From contig CAJTEY010000003.1 of the NCBI GenBank assembly GCA_910575775.1, forward strand, positions 124,001-188,000: a stretch of 64,000 bases of DNA, given 5' to 3'. Made by a program: the position numbers and the translations under genes. This DNA comes from Lachnospiraceae bacterium. GTDB taxonomy: Bacteria; Bacillota; Clostridia; Lachnospirales; Lachnospiraceae. This document shows, in pieces, positions 17,615 to 27,279 of the stretch. The notes beneath the pieces were generated by a model. The model saw nothing but the letters and a program-made list of their open reading frames with translations. It ran no database searches and was not told where the DNA came from. Position 1 is the first letter of the stretch; each line of letters opens with the position of its first letter.

Positions 17615-18673
17615 TTACTTTCCCTCAATTCTTCTGATACTTTCCCATGCCGCCAGCTCATCCTGCACATAGCGCAGCGCCAGCAATTTTTCTTTCACCT
17701 GCTCTACATCCAGAATTTTTGTGTTGTTACTGTTAAATTCCGTCAGATCCGCGTGTTCTTTATTTCCTACCTTAACGTATTTATCATAGTTTAAATCCCG
17801 CTTATCGCAGGGCACTCTGTAAAAACCGCCTAAATCAGACGCGTGCGCACATTCCTCCTGTGTCAGTAATGTTTCGCACTTCTTTTCTCCGTGTCTTATT
17901 CCTATCGTTTTAATCTCATGCCCCGGTTCAAAAATTTCCGTGACAGCCTTGGCCAGCGTTTCAATCGTGCAGGCCGGCGCTTTCTGTACCATGATGTCTC
18001 CGCTTACCCCGTTTTCAAAAGCAAAAAGCACCAGATCGACCGCTTCCTCAAGCGACATGATAAAGCGGGTCATTGCCGGATCGGTGATTGTAATCGGAAC
18101 CCCCTGCTTGATCTGATCTATCCACAGGGGGATCACCGACCCCCTTGAGCACATGACATTTCCATATCTGGTACAGCATATTCTTGTGCTGCCCGCTATA
18201 ACTGCTCTGGATTTCGCCACGATAACCTTTTCCATCATGGCCTTGGATGTTCCCATCGCATTAATAGGGTAAGCGGCCTTATCCGTTGACAGGCAGATAA
18301 CAGCCTTCACCCCTGCTGCAATTGCAGCAGTCAGAACATGATCCGTACCCAGAACATTTGTTTTGACTGCCTCAACGGGAAAAAATTCACAGGACGGCAC
18401 CTGTTTTAAAGCTGCCGCATGAAATATGTAATCAACACCGTTGACCGCGCTCCTAATGGAATCAATGTCCCTGACATCTCCGATGTAAAACTTTATTTTA
18501 TCAGCCACTTCCGGCATCCTGACCTGAAATTCGTGGCGCATATCATCCTGCTTCTTTTCGTCGCGGGAAAATATTCTGATCTCTCCTATATCAGTCGCCA
18601 GAAACCTGTTTAAAATGGCATTTCCAAAAGAGCCCGTCCCCCCGGTTATCAAAAGTGTCTTATCCTTAAACAT
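17615..18673 (-). CDS. fnlA: UDP-GlcNAc 4,6-dehydratase/5-epimerase, UDP-L-FucNAc pathway
   Basis: A 352-aa extended SDR enzyme of the CapE/FnlA/WbjB family: TLLITGGTGSFGNAIL NAD(P) loop, IFSRDEKKQDDMR, HAAALKQVPSCEF, VICLSTDKAAYPINAMGTSKAMMEK. The MGTSKAMMEK region carries the modified active site (Met for Tyr) typical of inverting dehydratases. It makes the 4-keto-6-deoxy intermediate for L-FucNAc from UDP-GlcNAc. AAGGAGAGG precedes the ATG. Confidence 0.94.
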   Translation of the reverse strand: MFKDKTLLITGGTGSFGNAILNRFLATDIGEIRIFSRDEKKQDDMRHEFQVRMPEVADKIKFYIGDVRDIDSIRSAVNGVDYIFHAAALKQVPSCEFFPVEAVKTNVLGTDHVLTAAIAAGVKAVICLSTDKAAYPINAMGTSKAMMEKVIVAKSRAVIAGSTRICCTRYGNVMCSRGSVIPLWIDQIKQGVPITITDPAMTRFIMSLEEAVDLVLFAFENGVSGDIMVQKAPACTIETLAKAVTEIFEPGHEIKTIGIRHGEKKCETLLTQEECAHASDLGGFYRVPCDKRDLNYDKYVKVGNKEHADLTEFNSNNTKILDVEQVKEKLLALRYVQDELAAWESIRRIEGK

Positions 18674-18688
18674 CTCTTTCCTCTCCTT

Positions 18689-19864
18689 TTAATTATCCAA
18701 ACAGCCCTCTCTCTTTATTTTTAGAAAAAAAGTCTCACCAAGATGGTATTTATTTAACGGATGATATACTGCCCGTCTGATTTTTTCATAATCTTCCAGG
18801 TTTGTTTCATAGCAGAGCAGGCCTTCCAGCAATTCATAAAGAAAGAAATATTTACTCGTACTTTCCAGTGTCTCCTGCGCCATGATCATTCTGAGTCCTG
18901 ACAAAATCCTGCTTTCCAGCTCTTCCTGACGGCCCGATTCCATTGCACATTCACGAATAATACTGTCTTCATACATTTTTAATGCATTGGCTGCCTTTTC
19001 TTCCGTTGTCAGTTGACAGGCCGGATGGCACATGGTATACAGTTCATCTGTCAGTTCGCCCATCCGTCTGCCTGACCAGTATTCCCTGACATCTTCCTGA
19101 TACAGGTTCCACGCTTTATATAATGATCTGTTACCTGTATAGATATCATTGAACATTTCGTGCAGATACGGATAATATTTACCTTCCGATGCATTCATAT
19201 GGGGAACTCCATACACCATGAAATCATACACTGCCTCTTTCATAACGAATGCAGAGTGCACATCGTTTGCTATCGCTATATTGAACAGCGTATCCGCTCC
19301 ATATACGTCATTGCGGAACGGATGCCTTAACATCAGCTCCCTTTTATACAAATTTGCCTGATTGTGATTCAATCCTTGAAGCGTCAACGTAAACCATGCA
19401 TTTCTCACCTCGTTCACATCAGATAAAAAAACATCGTTCTTTACCTTCTGGTCTGCTTTTCCACAATCATATTCCATGATTTTTTGTTCCGCATCACACC
19501 TGTGCGACAGAACCTTCGTCCATACCACATCCGGCCCATACTGCTTCACGATCTGAACCATTTTTGCCAGCATGCCTTCCCGCATCCTGTCATCAGAATT
19601 TAATATGTAAACATATTTCCCTGCGGCCTCTTTAATTCCGTTATTGAAGCTCGCGTAAATCCACTGGTTTTTCTGGTGGATCACCCGGATTCTTTTATCC
19701 TCTCCGGCAATTTCATCAACAATCTGCGGTGTATTGTCAGTAGAGCCATCGTCGACAATGATATATTCATAATCGTCAAACCCTTGCCGCAATACACTCT
19801 CTACCGCGTTTTTTACATACTTTTCGTTGTTGTATACCGGCGTAATAATTGAAATTAACGGCAT
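18689..19864 (-). CDS. Glycosyltransferase family 2
   Basis: A 391-aa GT-A enzyme: ISIITPVYNNEKYVKNAVESV, IIVDDGSTDNTPQIVDE, VYILNSDDRMREGML with the DXD-type metal motif. The C-terminal ~150 residues are helical and family-specific, with no membrane segment seen. GGAGG lies 5 nt before the ATG. Between the GT4 gene and the FucNAc genes, it may transfer FucNAc or the following sugar; specificity cannot be read from sequence. Confidence 0.9.
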   Translation of the reverse strand: MPLISIITPVYNNEKYVKNAVESVLRQGFDDYEYIIVDDGSTDNTPQIVDEIAGEDKRIRVIHQKNQWIYASFNNGIKEAAGKYVYILNSDDRMREGMLAKMVQIVKQYGPDVVWTKVLSHRCDAEQKIMEYDCGKADQKVKNDVFLSDVNEVRNAWFTLTLQGLNHNQANLYKRELMLRHPFRNDVYGADTLFNIAIANDVHSAFVMKEAVYDFMVYGVPHMNASEGKYYPYLHEMFNDIYTGNRSLYKAWNLYQEDVREYWSGRRMGELTDELYTMCHPACQLTTEEKAANALKMYEDSIIRECAMESGRQEELESRILSGLRMIMAQETLESTSKYFFLYELLEGLLCYETNLEDYEKIRRAVYHPLNKYHLGETFFLKIKREGCLDN

Positions 19865-19877
19865 GATTTCCTCCAGA

Positions 19878-21131
19878 TTATTTTTTCTGATTCCATCCCA
19901 CTATTTCCCGATACATGCCAAGCACTTTCTGTACATTCTTTTCCTCATCGAAGTCTTCTAACGCCCTTTTCCGCGCATGTTCTGAAAATGTTTCTGCAAG
20001 CTGCCGGTCACTCATCAGCCTGTATAAGTAATATGCCAGCATGTGCGGCTCATCTACCCGGTAGATATATCCTTCTTTTGCATGTTCCATCATGCTGCTC
20101 ACTCCACCCACATCGGCCGCTATGCAGGGAACGCCCAGTATCATGGCCTCCGCCAGGGAATTGGGCGAATTCTCGATCACAGAAGGCAGTACAAAAACAT
20201 TTGCTTTAAGAAACTGCTCCCACATTTTTTTCTCACCCAGAGCACCAAGAAAGCAGACCTGTTCCTCCAGTTGATATTCTTTCATCATCCTTTTTATATA
20301 TTTTCCATACGGAGAATTCATATTTCCCGCACATATATTCTGTCCGCCGATATAAACCTTTACCTCAGGAACCAGTTCCTTTAACATATGGAACGCCCGA
20401 AGAAAAATATGCAGCCCTTTTACCGGGTAGGATGCCTGGCTTAAGAAAATGGAATACGGCTCACAATCTGCTATCCGCCACTGTCCCTCGTAAAAACTTT
20501 TTCGCAGTATTCTGCTGCATTTGAAATACCTGCCCGAAGGATTCATCAGTTTCACATAGGCGGCATCAAAGTCTGTTCTTCCTTCAAAAAATTTTATTTG
20601 TCTGAATACATACTGTTCATACTGCCCATGAATTTCATACTTCTTCTTTTCTTTCTCCAAACAGTCTATTTTCCCCGACTCTCCTATGCAGGGCATCAGT
20701 CTGTCCTTCATGGCAATACCTGTACAATAATGTTTCGCAATCAGACTCATAATCCCCTGTATCGATATGACAATCCTGTCTGGATCAATTCCCGCTCTCA
20801 CCGCTGCATAGGTATGAAAATATTCACTGCCAAATATGTGGACGATGTCCGGCTGTTCCGCTGCACAAATATCCTTCAGAACCTTTTCCATCGTCTTATC
20901 ATAAGTAAGCGCTCCCATATTCTCATAAAACCCGTAGAACCTGATCTGATCCAGTTTCTTTTGAATCAATGATTTCGTTCTGGTTTGAGGGAAGCAATAA
21001 ATAAATTCTATTTCTTCCATTTTCACAAGATGATCTGACAGCGCCGTCAGCCAGCCGCCCATCGGCGTATTTATACCAATTCTTTCACCCATTTCAGGCA
21101 GCGGTAAATTGGCAATCCACATGATTTTCAA
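19878..21131 (-). CDS. Glycosyltransferase family 4
   Basis: A 417-aa GT-B enzyme. N-terminal MWIANLPLPEMGERIGINTPMG and HIFGSEYFHTY; C-terminal nucleotide-sugar half with FLSQASYPVKGLHIFLRAF, VCFLGALGEKKMWEQFLKA and VLPSVIENSPNSLAEAMILGVPCI, including the E-x7-E type retaining motif. The frame opens with TTG at 21131 after a GGGGGG stretch; the ATG at 21122 is an alternative start. Acts in glycan assembly; donor unknown. Confidence 0.88.
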   Translation of the reverse strand: MKIMWIANLPLPEMGERIGINTPMGGWLTALSDHLVKMEEIEFIYCFPQTRTKSLIQKKLDQIRFYGFYENMGALTYDKTMEKVLKDICAAEQPDIVHIFGSEYFHTYAAVRAGIDPDRIVISIQGIMSLIAKHYCTGIAMKDRLMPCIGESGKIDCLEKEKKKYEIHGQYEQYVFRQIKFFEGRTDFDAAYVKLMNPSGRYFKCSRILRKSFYEGQWRIADCEPYSIFLSQASYPVKGLHIFLRAFHMLKELVPEVKVYIGGQNICAGNMNSPYGKYIKRMMKEYQLEEQVCFLGALGEKKMWEQFLKANVFVLPSVIENSPNSLAEAMILGVPCIAADVGGVSSMMEHAKEGYIYRVDEPHMLAYYLYRLMSDRQLAETFSEHARKRALEDFDEEKNVQKVLGMYREIVGWNQKK

Positions 21132-21143
21132 TGCTTTGCCCCC

Positions 21144-21593
21144 CTACAGGCTAAATAATACGTCATCTAAAGATAGCACCGGAACATTCACACTCCGCTC
21201 TATATCTGCCTTAATCACTTCAAATTTATCCACGACTGACACAACAATTACATCAGCCTCTTCCCCTGCTTCCTTTAACGTAACTGTCTTAATCCCCTGA
21301 GCAGAAATGTTTCCGGCATTTTGGTCTATTACATATGGAATTTCGATACTCGTGTCGCGTAGCTCTTTCACAAACAACCTGCCCAGTTCTCCCATACCGT
21401 AAACAGCTACCCTGTTATATCCATTCTCCAGAAAGTAGTCCGTTATCTGTACCCCGTCCTGCCGTATACATATCCATTGATGCAGAGTCTTGTACCATTG
21501 ATAATAGCGATCCGGGCTCTTTTTTAAATAAGATCTGCTTCCTGCTATACAAATTCCCCCGCACAGGGCCGCCAAAAAAAGAGATTTTCTCAC
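21144..21593 (-). CDS. Small membrane-anchored Rossmann-module protein, copy 1
   Basis: About 149 aa. I place the start at GTG 21593 because GGAGG lies 9 nt upstream, which gives an N-terminal hydrophobic segment (LFLAALCGGICIAG) like that of its neighbour. It continues with a helical YYQWYKTLHQWICIRQDG segment, then a stand-alone Rossmann module (RVAVYGMGELGRLFVKEL, YVIDQNAGNISAQG, ADVIVVSVVDKFE). Paralogue of 21685-22161. No catalytic residues are seen; it may bind a nucleotide-sugar or anchor a partner at the membrane. Function unknown. Confidence 0.75.
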   Translation of the reverse strand: MRKSLFLAALCGGICIAGSRSYLKKSPDRYYQWYKTLHQWICIRQDGVQITDYFLENGYNRVAVYGMGELGRLFVKELRDTSIEIPYVIDQNAGNISAQGIKTVTLKEAGEEADVIVVSVVDKFEVIKADIERSVNVPVLSLDDVLFSL

Positions 21594-21684
21594 ACCTGAT
21601 ATCCTCCAAAAACGAGTAACTATAAGACACGTTCTTCTAAATGAATGAAACTGCTTCACCACTGTCTCAAATAACTATGAGGTT

Positions 21685-22161
21685 TTAAATTTCATATAAA
21701 ATATCTTCCAGAGAAATAACCGGACAATCCAGCTTCTGAGAAAGTTTCTCCAAAATATCGTCAAAAAAAGTAACTGCAGTCACTATAACAGCATCTACCT
21801 CTTCCAGTTCGTCCTCCACGGACACAATATTAAAATTGGCATATATAGATTCACATTTCTGGTCAATGCCATATCTAATTTCTACTTCTGTATCCGCCAG
21901 TTCTTCAGCCAATGTTTCTCCGGCATAGCTCATCCCATAAATAGCAATTTTTCTATACCCTTTTTCCCCTAAATAGGAAGCCAGATTTTTATTTTTCTGC
22001 TTCACTTTTACCCACTGGTTCATCATCAGGAACAATGCCAAATGTTTATCCGACATTTTTCGTGCCTTATCCAGCTTCTCTCCCGACATTTTTCCTACTG
22101 TACCAGCTCCGGCCGCTGCACCTGCCAGCATGGATAATACTGATATAATTTGTTTTTTCAT
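21685..22161 (-). CDS. Small membrane-anchored Rossmann-module protein, copy 2
   Basis: A 158-aa protein with an N-terminal hydrophobic or signal-like helix (IISVLSMLAGAAAGAG), a charged helix ending HLALFLMMNQWVKVKQKNK, then a single Rossmann module (KIAIYGMSYAGETLAEEL, YGIDQKCESIYA, VDAVIVTAVTFFDDI). It resembles copy 1 along its whole length, so the pair arose by tandem duplication. ATG at 22161 has GGAG 11 nt upstream. Not a known enzyme; it is the module that is fused to glycosyltransferases and methyltransferases elsewhere in the locus, here on its own. Confidence 0.8.
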   Translation of the reverse strand: MKKQIISVLSMLAGAAAGAGTVGKMSGEKLDKARKMSDKHLALFLMMNQWVKVKQKNKNLASYLGEKGYRKIAIYGMSYAGETLAEELADTEVEIRYGIDQKCESIYANFNIVSVEDELEEVDAVIVTAVTFFDDILEKLSQKLDCPVISLEDILYEI

Positions 22162-22212
22162 AATAATTTGTTCTCCTCTCTGAAAACACAAAAACATTTG
22201 GTATAAATATCT

Positions 22213-23388
22213 CTATCTGTCATCCAGCAGCGAATTCCACCTTTCCCCAACTCTGCTGATCAAATACATTTTGGCCCGTTTCCTTGAACGCTTACAATAT
22301 TCCTCATAAATCCTGTCTTCTGACAATACTTTCATCATTGCTTTACCCAGAAGCTCCTCTTCTTCCACTAGCGGAAGAGCAGGATTTAATTTCGTATCCG
22401 GCATAGCGGGAACCAAAATACCATATCTGCACAGTACCATTGAGTTAACTTCACCCATTTTTACAGGCTTTCCAACAATTTCTCCACATGCCCCCGGTGA
22501 ATCCGTAGTAATAACCGGCGCCCCACAATGCATGGCCTCTATCATACTATTGGGGAATCCCTCTACCTTCGATGCCATAACAAATGCCCTGGCCTGTTTT
22601 AAATAGAACGTTATCCGTTCAGTAAATCCGGCAAATATGACTTTATCTTCAAGGCCGTATCTCGCACACAGTCTTTTCAGATAATTTAAATTAGGACCCT
22701 TACCCAGAACAATCAGTTTTGCCTGTTTTTCCTTATCCGTAACATAGGAAAACGCCCGGATAATCCGATCATGCTGTTTGACGGATTCCAGCCGCCCCAC
22801 ACACACCAATGCCTTGTTTCCATATTCCCATCTGTCTTCTTTTCCCATGTCAAGGCCGGCAACTGCATTGGGGATTTTTATAAGCTTCTTGCGGGACAGT
22901 CCATAATAGTCGCACATATCCTTCAGCGCATAATTGCTCATTACAATCACTTTGTCTGCCATAGAATAAAAAATATGTACTATCGCCTTTTTATATAAGA
23001 ATCCATCCAGGTCTTTTCTCTGCGACAATATCGTACAGACTCTGGTAATTACCGCTTCCCTTCCCTTGGACAGTACGTTTATATAATTAAATTCTTCCAT
23101 AAAACTAATTGCCACATCTATATCATATTGATGCTTTAACCTTCTCATCTGCAAAGAAGATTTAAAGAGCCAGAACAGTCTCTGAATATCGCTGATATCT
23201 TTTGACATACAGCTTTTGATATTCGTCTGTATAATTTCTCCACGCACCAAATATTCCTGTTTCACGTTTGTATCCAGTAAAAAATAGAATACCCGGTTCC
23301 CGCCCTCAATAAAATAATTTCCTAATATTTGAGACGCCCGCTCCGCACCCCCGCCTCCCAGTTCAGGTATCAAGATTCCTATATTCAT
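22213..23388 (-). CDS. Glycosyltransferase family 4
   Basis: A 391-aa GT-B enzyme of the GalNAc-transferase-like GT4 group: IGILIPELGGGGAERASQIL at the N-terminus, VCVGRLESVKQHDRIIRAF opening the donor-binding half, VIFAGFTERITFYLKQA, and VMASKVEGFPNSMIEAMHCGAPVI with the catalytic Glu pair. ATG at 23388 is preferred; an ATG seven codons earlier is possible. Cytoplasmic glycan assembly. Confidence 0.9.
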   Translation of the reverse strand: MNIGILIPELGGGGAERASQILGNYFIEGGNRVFYFLLDTNVKQEYLVRGEIIQTNIKSCMSKDISDIQRLFWLFKSSLQMRRLKHQYDIDVAISFMEEFNYINVLSKGREAVITRVCTILSQRKDLDGFLYKKAIVHIFYSMADKVIVMSNYALKDMCDYYGLSRKKLIKIPNAVAGLDMGKEDRWEYGNKALVCVGRLESVKQHDRIIRAFSYVTDKEKQAKLIVLGKGPNLNYLKRLCARYGLEDKVIFAGFTERITFYLKQARAFVMASKVEGFPNSMIEAMHCGAPVITTDSPGACGEIVGKPVKMGEVNSMVLCRYGILVPAMPDTKLNPALPLVEEEELLGKAMMKVLSEDRIYEEYCKRSRKRAKMYLISRVGERWNSLLDDR

Positions 23389-23449
23389 CGTGCAGCAATA
23401 TCCTTCCATGCCTTATTGTCTGGCCTCTTATTGACTACAAAACATGTAA

Positions 23450-24529
23450 TCACAAAGTTGCATATAAAATGGTGCCATAACACCTTATGCCCATATGCCG
23501 GATATACATTTTGTACTCCGGAACCAATTCATGAATCATGAGGGGAATTTCCCACAAATCATTCGGTTTATGGTAAATACAGATCGCCAGTTTCGGCTTA
23601 TCCTTCTGTATTATATTTTTTGCGCCTTTTATTGCTTCAGCCTCTGCACCCTCTATATCCATCTTCAAAAATGTAACCCGCTCATCAATCAGCTCATCAA
23701 GCGCTACCGTTTCGATCACACAGCCTTCTTTCTCCTGATCCACTATCTTTCCGGAGTACATATTGTCTCCATTCTGAAATGAAAGTGAAGTCCTGCATGA
23801 CCATAATCCATATTCATACAGCTGGACCTTGCCCTCCCCCCATTTCCACAGGCTGTCCCTGATAATCTGGTTCTTGTCTTTTTGGGGCTCAAAAGAATAT
23901 ACTCTCTGATAATTCCCTTTTGTCCATTTTATAAATTCCTCAATCGTATCTCCTGTATATCCCCCTCCATCTATAAATACCTCTTTACCATCCTTTGCAG
24001 GTCTCCAAAATTCCTCCAGAAAATATTCCGTACCCGTCCATTCTTTTATATCCGTATAATCCATAAATCCACTGTTTCTCTTCTCAACAATCGCATCAAC
24101 CACATCTTTTGACCGCTGATCTGCCAAACAGTTTTTTAAAAGATTAATTTTTTCATTGTCTGTTTCCAGTTTATAGTAGTCCTTCATCTCCGCCGACATC
24201 CAGAATTCAGAATAGTAGTTCTGAATTCCCATGGACTCGAGCTGCTTTCCTATCTCTCCCGTATGCATGCCACAGATCAGCACAACTATATTATCTATAT
24301 TTTCTTTGTATAAAATGTCTGGATTGCTTACAGCAATTCCAGTTTCCAGCAGGTTCCCCCATTTTGCCCTGTCATTATCCACTACTCCCGTCAATTTCCA
24401 TGGACAGCTATATTTTTTAATGTCATATAATAACTTCTCTGCCCCGGCTGCACCAAAAATATACAGTTTTTTATCTTTTATAACCCCATTAAATTCTTCC
24501 CATGTGTCTGTCCTATAATCCTTCTGCAT
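23450..24529 (-). CDS. FkbM family methyltransferase with N-terminal Rossmann module
   Basis: A 359-aa protein. A Rossmann module at ~17-110 (KLYIFGAAGAEKLLYDI, GVVDNDRAKWGN, IVVLICGMHTGEIG) precedes an FkbM methyltransferase (EVFIDGGGYTGDTIEEFI motif I, VYSFEPQKDKNQI, VTFLKMDIEGAEAEAIKGAK). GAGGGAG stands before the ATG. Same domain order as the 12731-13813 gene but divergent, so the locus has at least three FkbM domains for methylating different positions. Confidence 0.87.
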   Translation of the reverse strand: MQKDYRTDTWEEFNGVIKDKKLYIFGAAGAEKLLYDIKKYSCPWKLTGVVDNDRAKWGNLLETGIAVSNPDILYKENIDNIVVLICGMHTGEIGKQLESMGIQNYYSEFWMSAEMKDYYKLETDNEKINLLKNCLADQRSKDVVDAIVEKRNSGFMDYTDIKEWTGTEYFLEEFWRPAKDGKEVFIDGGGYTGDTIEEFIKWTKGNYQRVYSFEPQKDKNQIIRDSLWKWGEGKVQLYEYGLWSCRTSLSFQNGDNMYSGKIVDQEKEGCVIETVALDELIDERVTFLKMDIEGAEAEAIKGAKNIIQKDKPKLAICIYHKPNDLWEIPLMIHELVPEYKMYIRHMGIRCYGTILYATL

Positions 24530-24538
24530 ATTGCTCCC

Positions 24539-25495
24539 TCACTTTCCCTCCGCATAACTGCTCAGTGAACTTCCTTTATATGTGCTTTCTGCCCTCTCAA
24601 ATACGGCTTCCAGATGACTGTACATATTTTCTATACTGGATCTGCTCAAAAACGTAGGACTGCCCCCCGGCATCAGTTCGGAGGAATGTATCATAAATTC
24701 CAAATAGTCGCACTCGCTTTTCTCATATTGTTCAACAATACCAATCATATCTTGCAGATTATTTCCGTTCGGTCTCAACCATATTTTCTTTGACATAATC
24801 TCCCTGTATGCATGCGGTCTGCACAATATATCTTTTACCCTGCGCCCAGCTGGCAGGGAGGTTATTGTAGGAGGAACCTCTAAGATCCTGCTATTTCCTT
24901 CCCTGAATATGTGCCTGTTGTCCAGGCGGTATACTTTCTGCGGGAATTTCCTGTAATCTCTTCCACCCCTCCCGTATCCAATATGATTTTTCCAGCTTAC
25001 TCCCGGTGTCACACTACAGTCTGCTGTATATCCCAGCTTTTCCAATGCCTGAATATACCATGCGTCAATATACCATCTTCCGCCCCTATGGCTCACAGGT
25101 TTTACTCCAAACTGCTCCTGCAGTAATTCTGTCATCCCCTTCAGCTTGGCCCACAAGACTTTACGGGGATATTCTCCCGCATACGGATTATTACTCCCCC
25201 GTCTGTACTGTAATTCATAAACCGGCGGAGTGTTCCATGCATGCATATGCATGCCTATCTCACATTTCTTATCCTTTACCCATTCCCTGGCCATCCCGGC
25301 AAACGGCTCTGCCTTTGCCATTTCATAATTGACCAGGTAAGTCGGGATAAAATGATACTTTTCACAGGTTTTCTGGAACCGCTCTATATATGCGGCATTC
25401 TTAACCGTAATATTCCTCATCCCGTTCGGTCTGATTACCGGCTCCCATAAATTATCCCCTTCCGTATCAACCGTTATAATAAAATACTTTTCCAT
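24539..25495 (-). CDS. Polysaccharide deacetylase-like protein (NodB-fold)
   Basis: A 318-aa protein with a NodB-like barrel: FIITVDTEGDN supplies the Asp, EIGMHMHAWN the metal-binding histidines, and SHRGGRWYID a conserved loop also seen in WalW-like proteins of polysaccharide loci. No signal peptide, so it likely acts in the cytoplasm on a precursor or lipid-linked sugar. Ten nt from the neighbouring FkbM gene. Removal of an acetyl group would expose an amine; the substrate is unknown. Confidence 0.8.
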   Translation of the reverse strand: MEKYFIITVDTEGDNLWEPVIRPNGMRNITVKNAAYIERFQKTCEKYHFIPTYLVNYEMAKAEPFAGMAREWVKDKKCEIGMHMHAWNTPPVYELQYRRGSNNPYAGEYPRKVLWAKLKGMTELLQEQFGVKPVSHRGGRWYIDAWYIQALEKLGYTADCSVTPGVSWKNHIGYGRGGRDYRKFPQKVYRLDNRHIFREGNSRILEVPPTITSLPAGRRVKDILCRPHAYREIMSKKIWLRPNGNNLQDMIGIVEQYEKSECDYLEFMIHSSELMPGGSPTFLSRSSIENMYSHLEAVFERAESTYKGSSLSSYAEGK

Positions 25496-25512
25496 CTGGC
25501 ATCCTCAAATTT

Positions 25513-27234
25513 CTATCCTGTCAGTTCTTTCCACTCATGGCTTAGCCTTTCACATGTAATTGGAATATTCTTTCTCCTTGCCGCAAAATACTCCGACGGG
25601 ACAGAAAACCCCCTCTTTTTCCTATATAAAATCTCCTTCGGAATCACTGTGGAATAGGCATCCTTCATAATCCTTTTGAGCGCATGGGAAGTGCAGCATT
25701 CCTCCTCACTTAGGGAAAACGCAAACTCTATGACCTCCTTCCCCAGAAAGGGAACCCTTGCCTCTAACGAATTTGCCATACTTACCCGGTCTACTTTTGT
25801 TAATATATCCCCTGGCAGATATGTCTTAAAATCCAAGTACCTTACACGCGTAATTTGGGGAAGTTCCTTAACATAATATTTTTTCAGATGCCAGTAAGGA
25901 TCATAATCTTTTCCGATGTTCCACCGCTTCCGATATGATTCCACTGCTGACTTTTCAGCCAGCATAATATACGGAAAATAATTTTCCAAACCAGTATTTA
26001 AGTATTTTTGCACCTTATCCTCTGGCAGAATACGATGCAGTCCAATCCATTTCCCCGCCTTACTGAACATTTCACTGTCCATCCGTTTCCCGTCAACCGT
26101 TTTCGCATACAGGCTGTATCTGTCATATCCGCCAAACAATTCGTCTCCGCCATCTCCGGTCAGAACCACTTTTACATCCTGCCTCGCCAGTGCCGATACA
26201 ATATAGGATGGGTACGCTGATGTATCCGCAAACGGTTCATCGTACCATGTTTTCATTCTGCCTTTGATCCTGTCAACATCCCGATGATTCAGAATTTTTG
26301 TTTTGCAGTTAAGATGATATTTCCCGATCATCATATCCGCAAATCCTGATTCATCATATTTCTTTTCCTCAAATCCGATCGTATATGCATGTATATCCGG
26401 GCTGTAATGGTTACACTCGTATGTAATTATGCTGGAGTCAATGCCGCCGCTTAAAAAGCATCCGACCGGGACATCTGCTGTTAAATGTTTCTGTACTGAC
26501 CGGGACAAAATAGATCTCAGTTCATCACATAAAACTTCCTCTTTCCTGTACCTGCCTTTTGCAGTGTTCACATGCAGCTTCCAGTATTTGCTGACTTCTT
26601 TGATTCTCCGTTTTTCCAGATCATATACCAGCATGTGTGCCGGCGAAAGTTTATAGCAGTCTTTGTACATTGTCTTTGGATCCGGTATATACTGGTAAAA
26701 CAAATAATCATATAATGCAGTATAATCAATCTTCCAATCCACATCCGTACAGGCGGCAGTTAATGCCTTGAGCTCTGAGGCAAATGCAAACTGCCCGTCA
26801 CGGTAATAATAATAAAGAGGCTTAATACCTGCCCTGTCCCTGTATAGTTTTATCTGCCGGTTTCTTCTGTCATATATTACAATTGCAAACATCCCGTCAA
26901 TATGATCCAAAAAACGATCTCCATACTCAAGATATGCATACAGAATAACTTCCGTATCAGAATGCGACTGAAAATGATATTTCTTTTCTAACTCTTTCTT
27001 CAGAAGATCATATCCATATATTTCTCCATTGTATACAATCGTCACGCTTCCATCTTCACACGTCATTGGCTGCATTCCGTTTTCTGATAAATCCATGATT
27101 GACAACCGTGTGAATGCCAATGTGCAGTCTGACAGTTTAACTACTTTCTGTGCATCCGGCCCACGATGAAAAATACTGTTGATTCCTTTGTTATAATCCC
27201 ATCCCTGATTATTCCCGCCTAAAATTCCACACAT
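25513..27234 (-). CDS. asnB: Asparagine-synthase-type glutamine amidotransferase (AsnB family)
   Basis: A 573-aa protein. It starts MCGILGG with the N-terminal nucleophile Cys2 of class II amidotransferases, has NGEIYGYD and the SHSDTEVILYAY glutaminase segments, and a synthetase domain with PP-loop LSGGIDSSIITYE (~258-270) and VVLTGDGGDELFGGYDRY. Glutamine supplies ammonia and ATP activates a carboxylate. In polysaccharide loci such AsnB-like enzymes often amidate uronic acids rather than make asparagine; this is inference from context. AGAGGG precedes the ATG. Confidence 0.9.
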   Translation of the reverse strand: MCGILGGNNQGWDYNKGINSIFHRGPDAQKVVKLSDCTLAFTRLSIMDLSENGMQPMTCEDGSVTIVYNGEIYGYDLLKKELEKKYHFQSHSDTEVILYAYLEYGDRFLDHIDGMFAIVIYDRRNRQIKLYRDRAGIKPLYYYYRDGQFAFASELKALTAACTDVDWKIDYTALYDYLFYQYIPDPKTMYKDCYKLSPAHMLVYDLEKRRIKEVSKYWKLHVNTAKGRYRKEEVLCDELRSILSRSVQKHLTADVPVGCFLSGGIDSSIITYECNHYSPDIHAYTIGFEEKKYDESGFADMMIGKYHLNCKTKILNHRDVDRIKGRMKTWYDEPFADTSAYPSYIVSALARQDVKVVLTGDGGDELFGGYDRYSLYAKTVDGKRMDSEMFSKAGKWIGLHRILPEDKVQKYLNTGLENYFPYIMLAEKSAVESYRKRWNIGKDYDPYWHLKKYYVKELPQITRVRYLDFKTYLPGDILTKVDRVSMANSLEARVPFLGKEVIEFAFSLSEEECCTSHALKRIMKDAYSTVIPKEILYRKKRGFSVPSEYFAARRKNIPITCERLSHEWKELTG

Positions 27235-27279
27235 GCTATCCCTCTTCTAATATCTGTATATCCTCTCATATTCCGGCTT

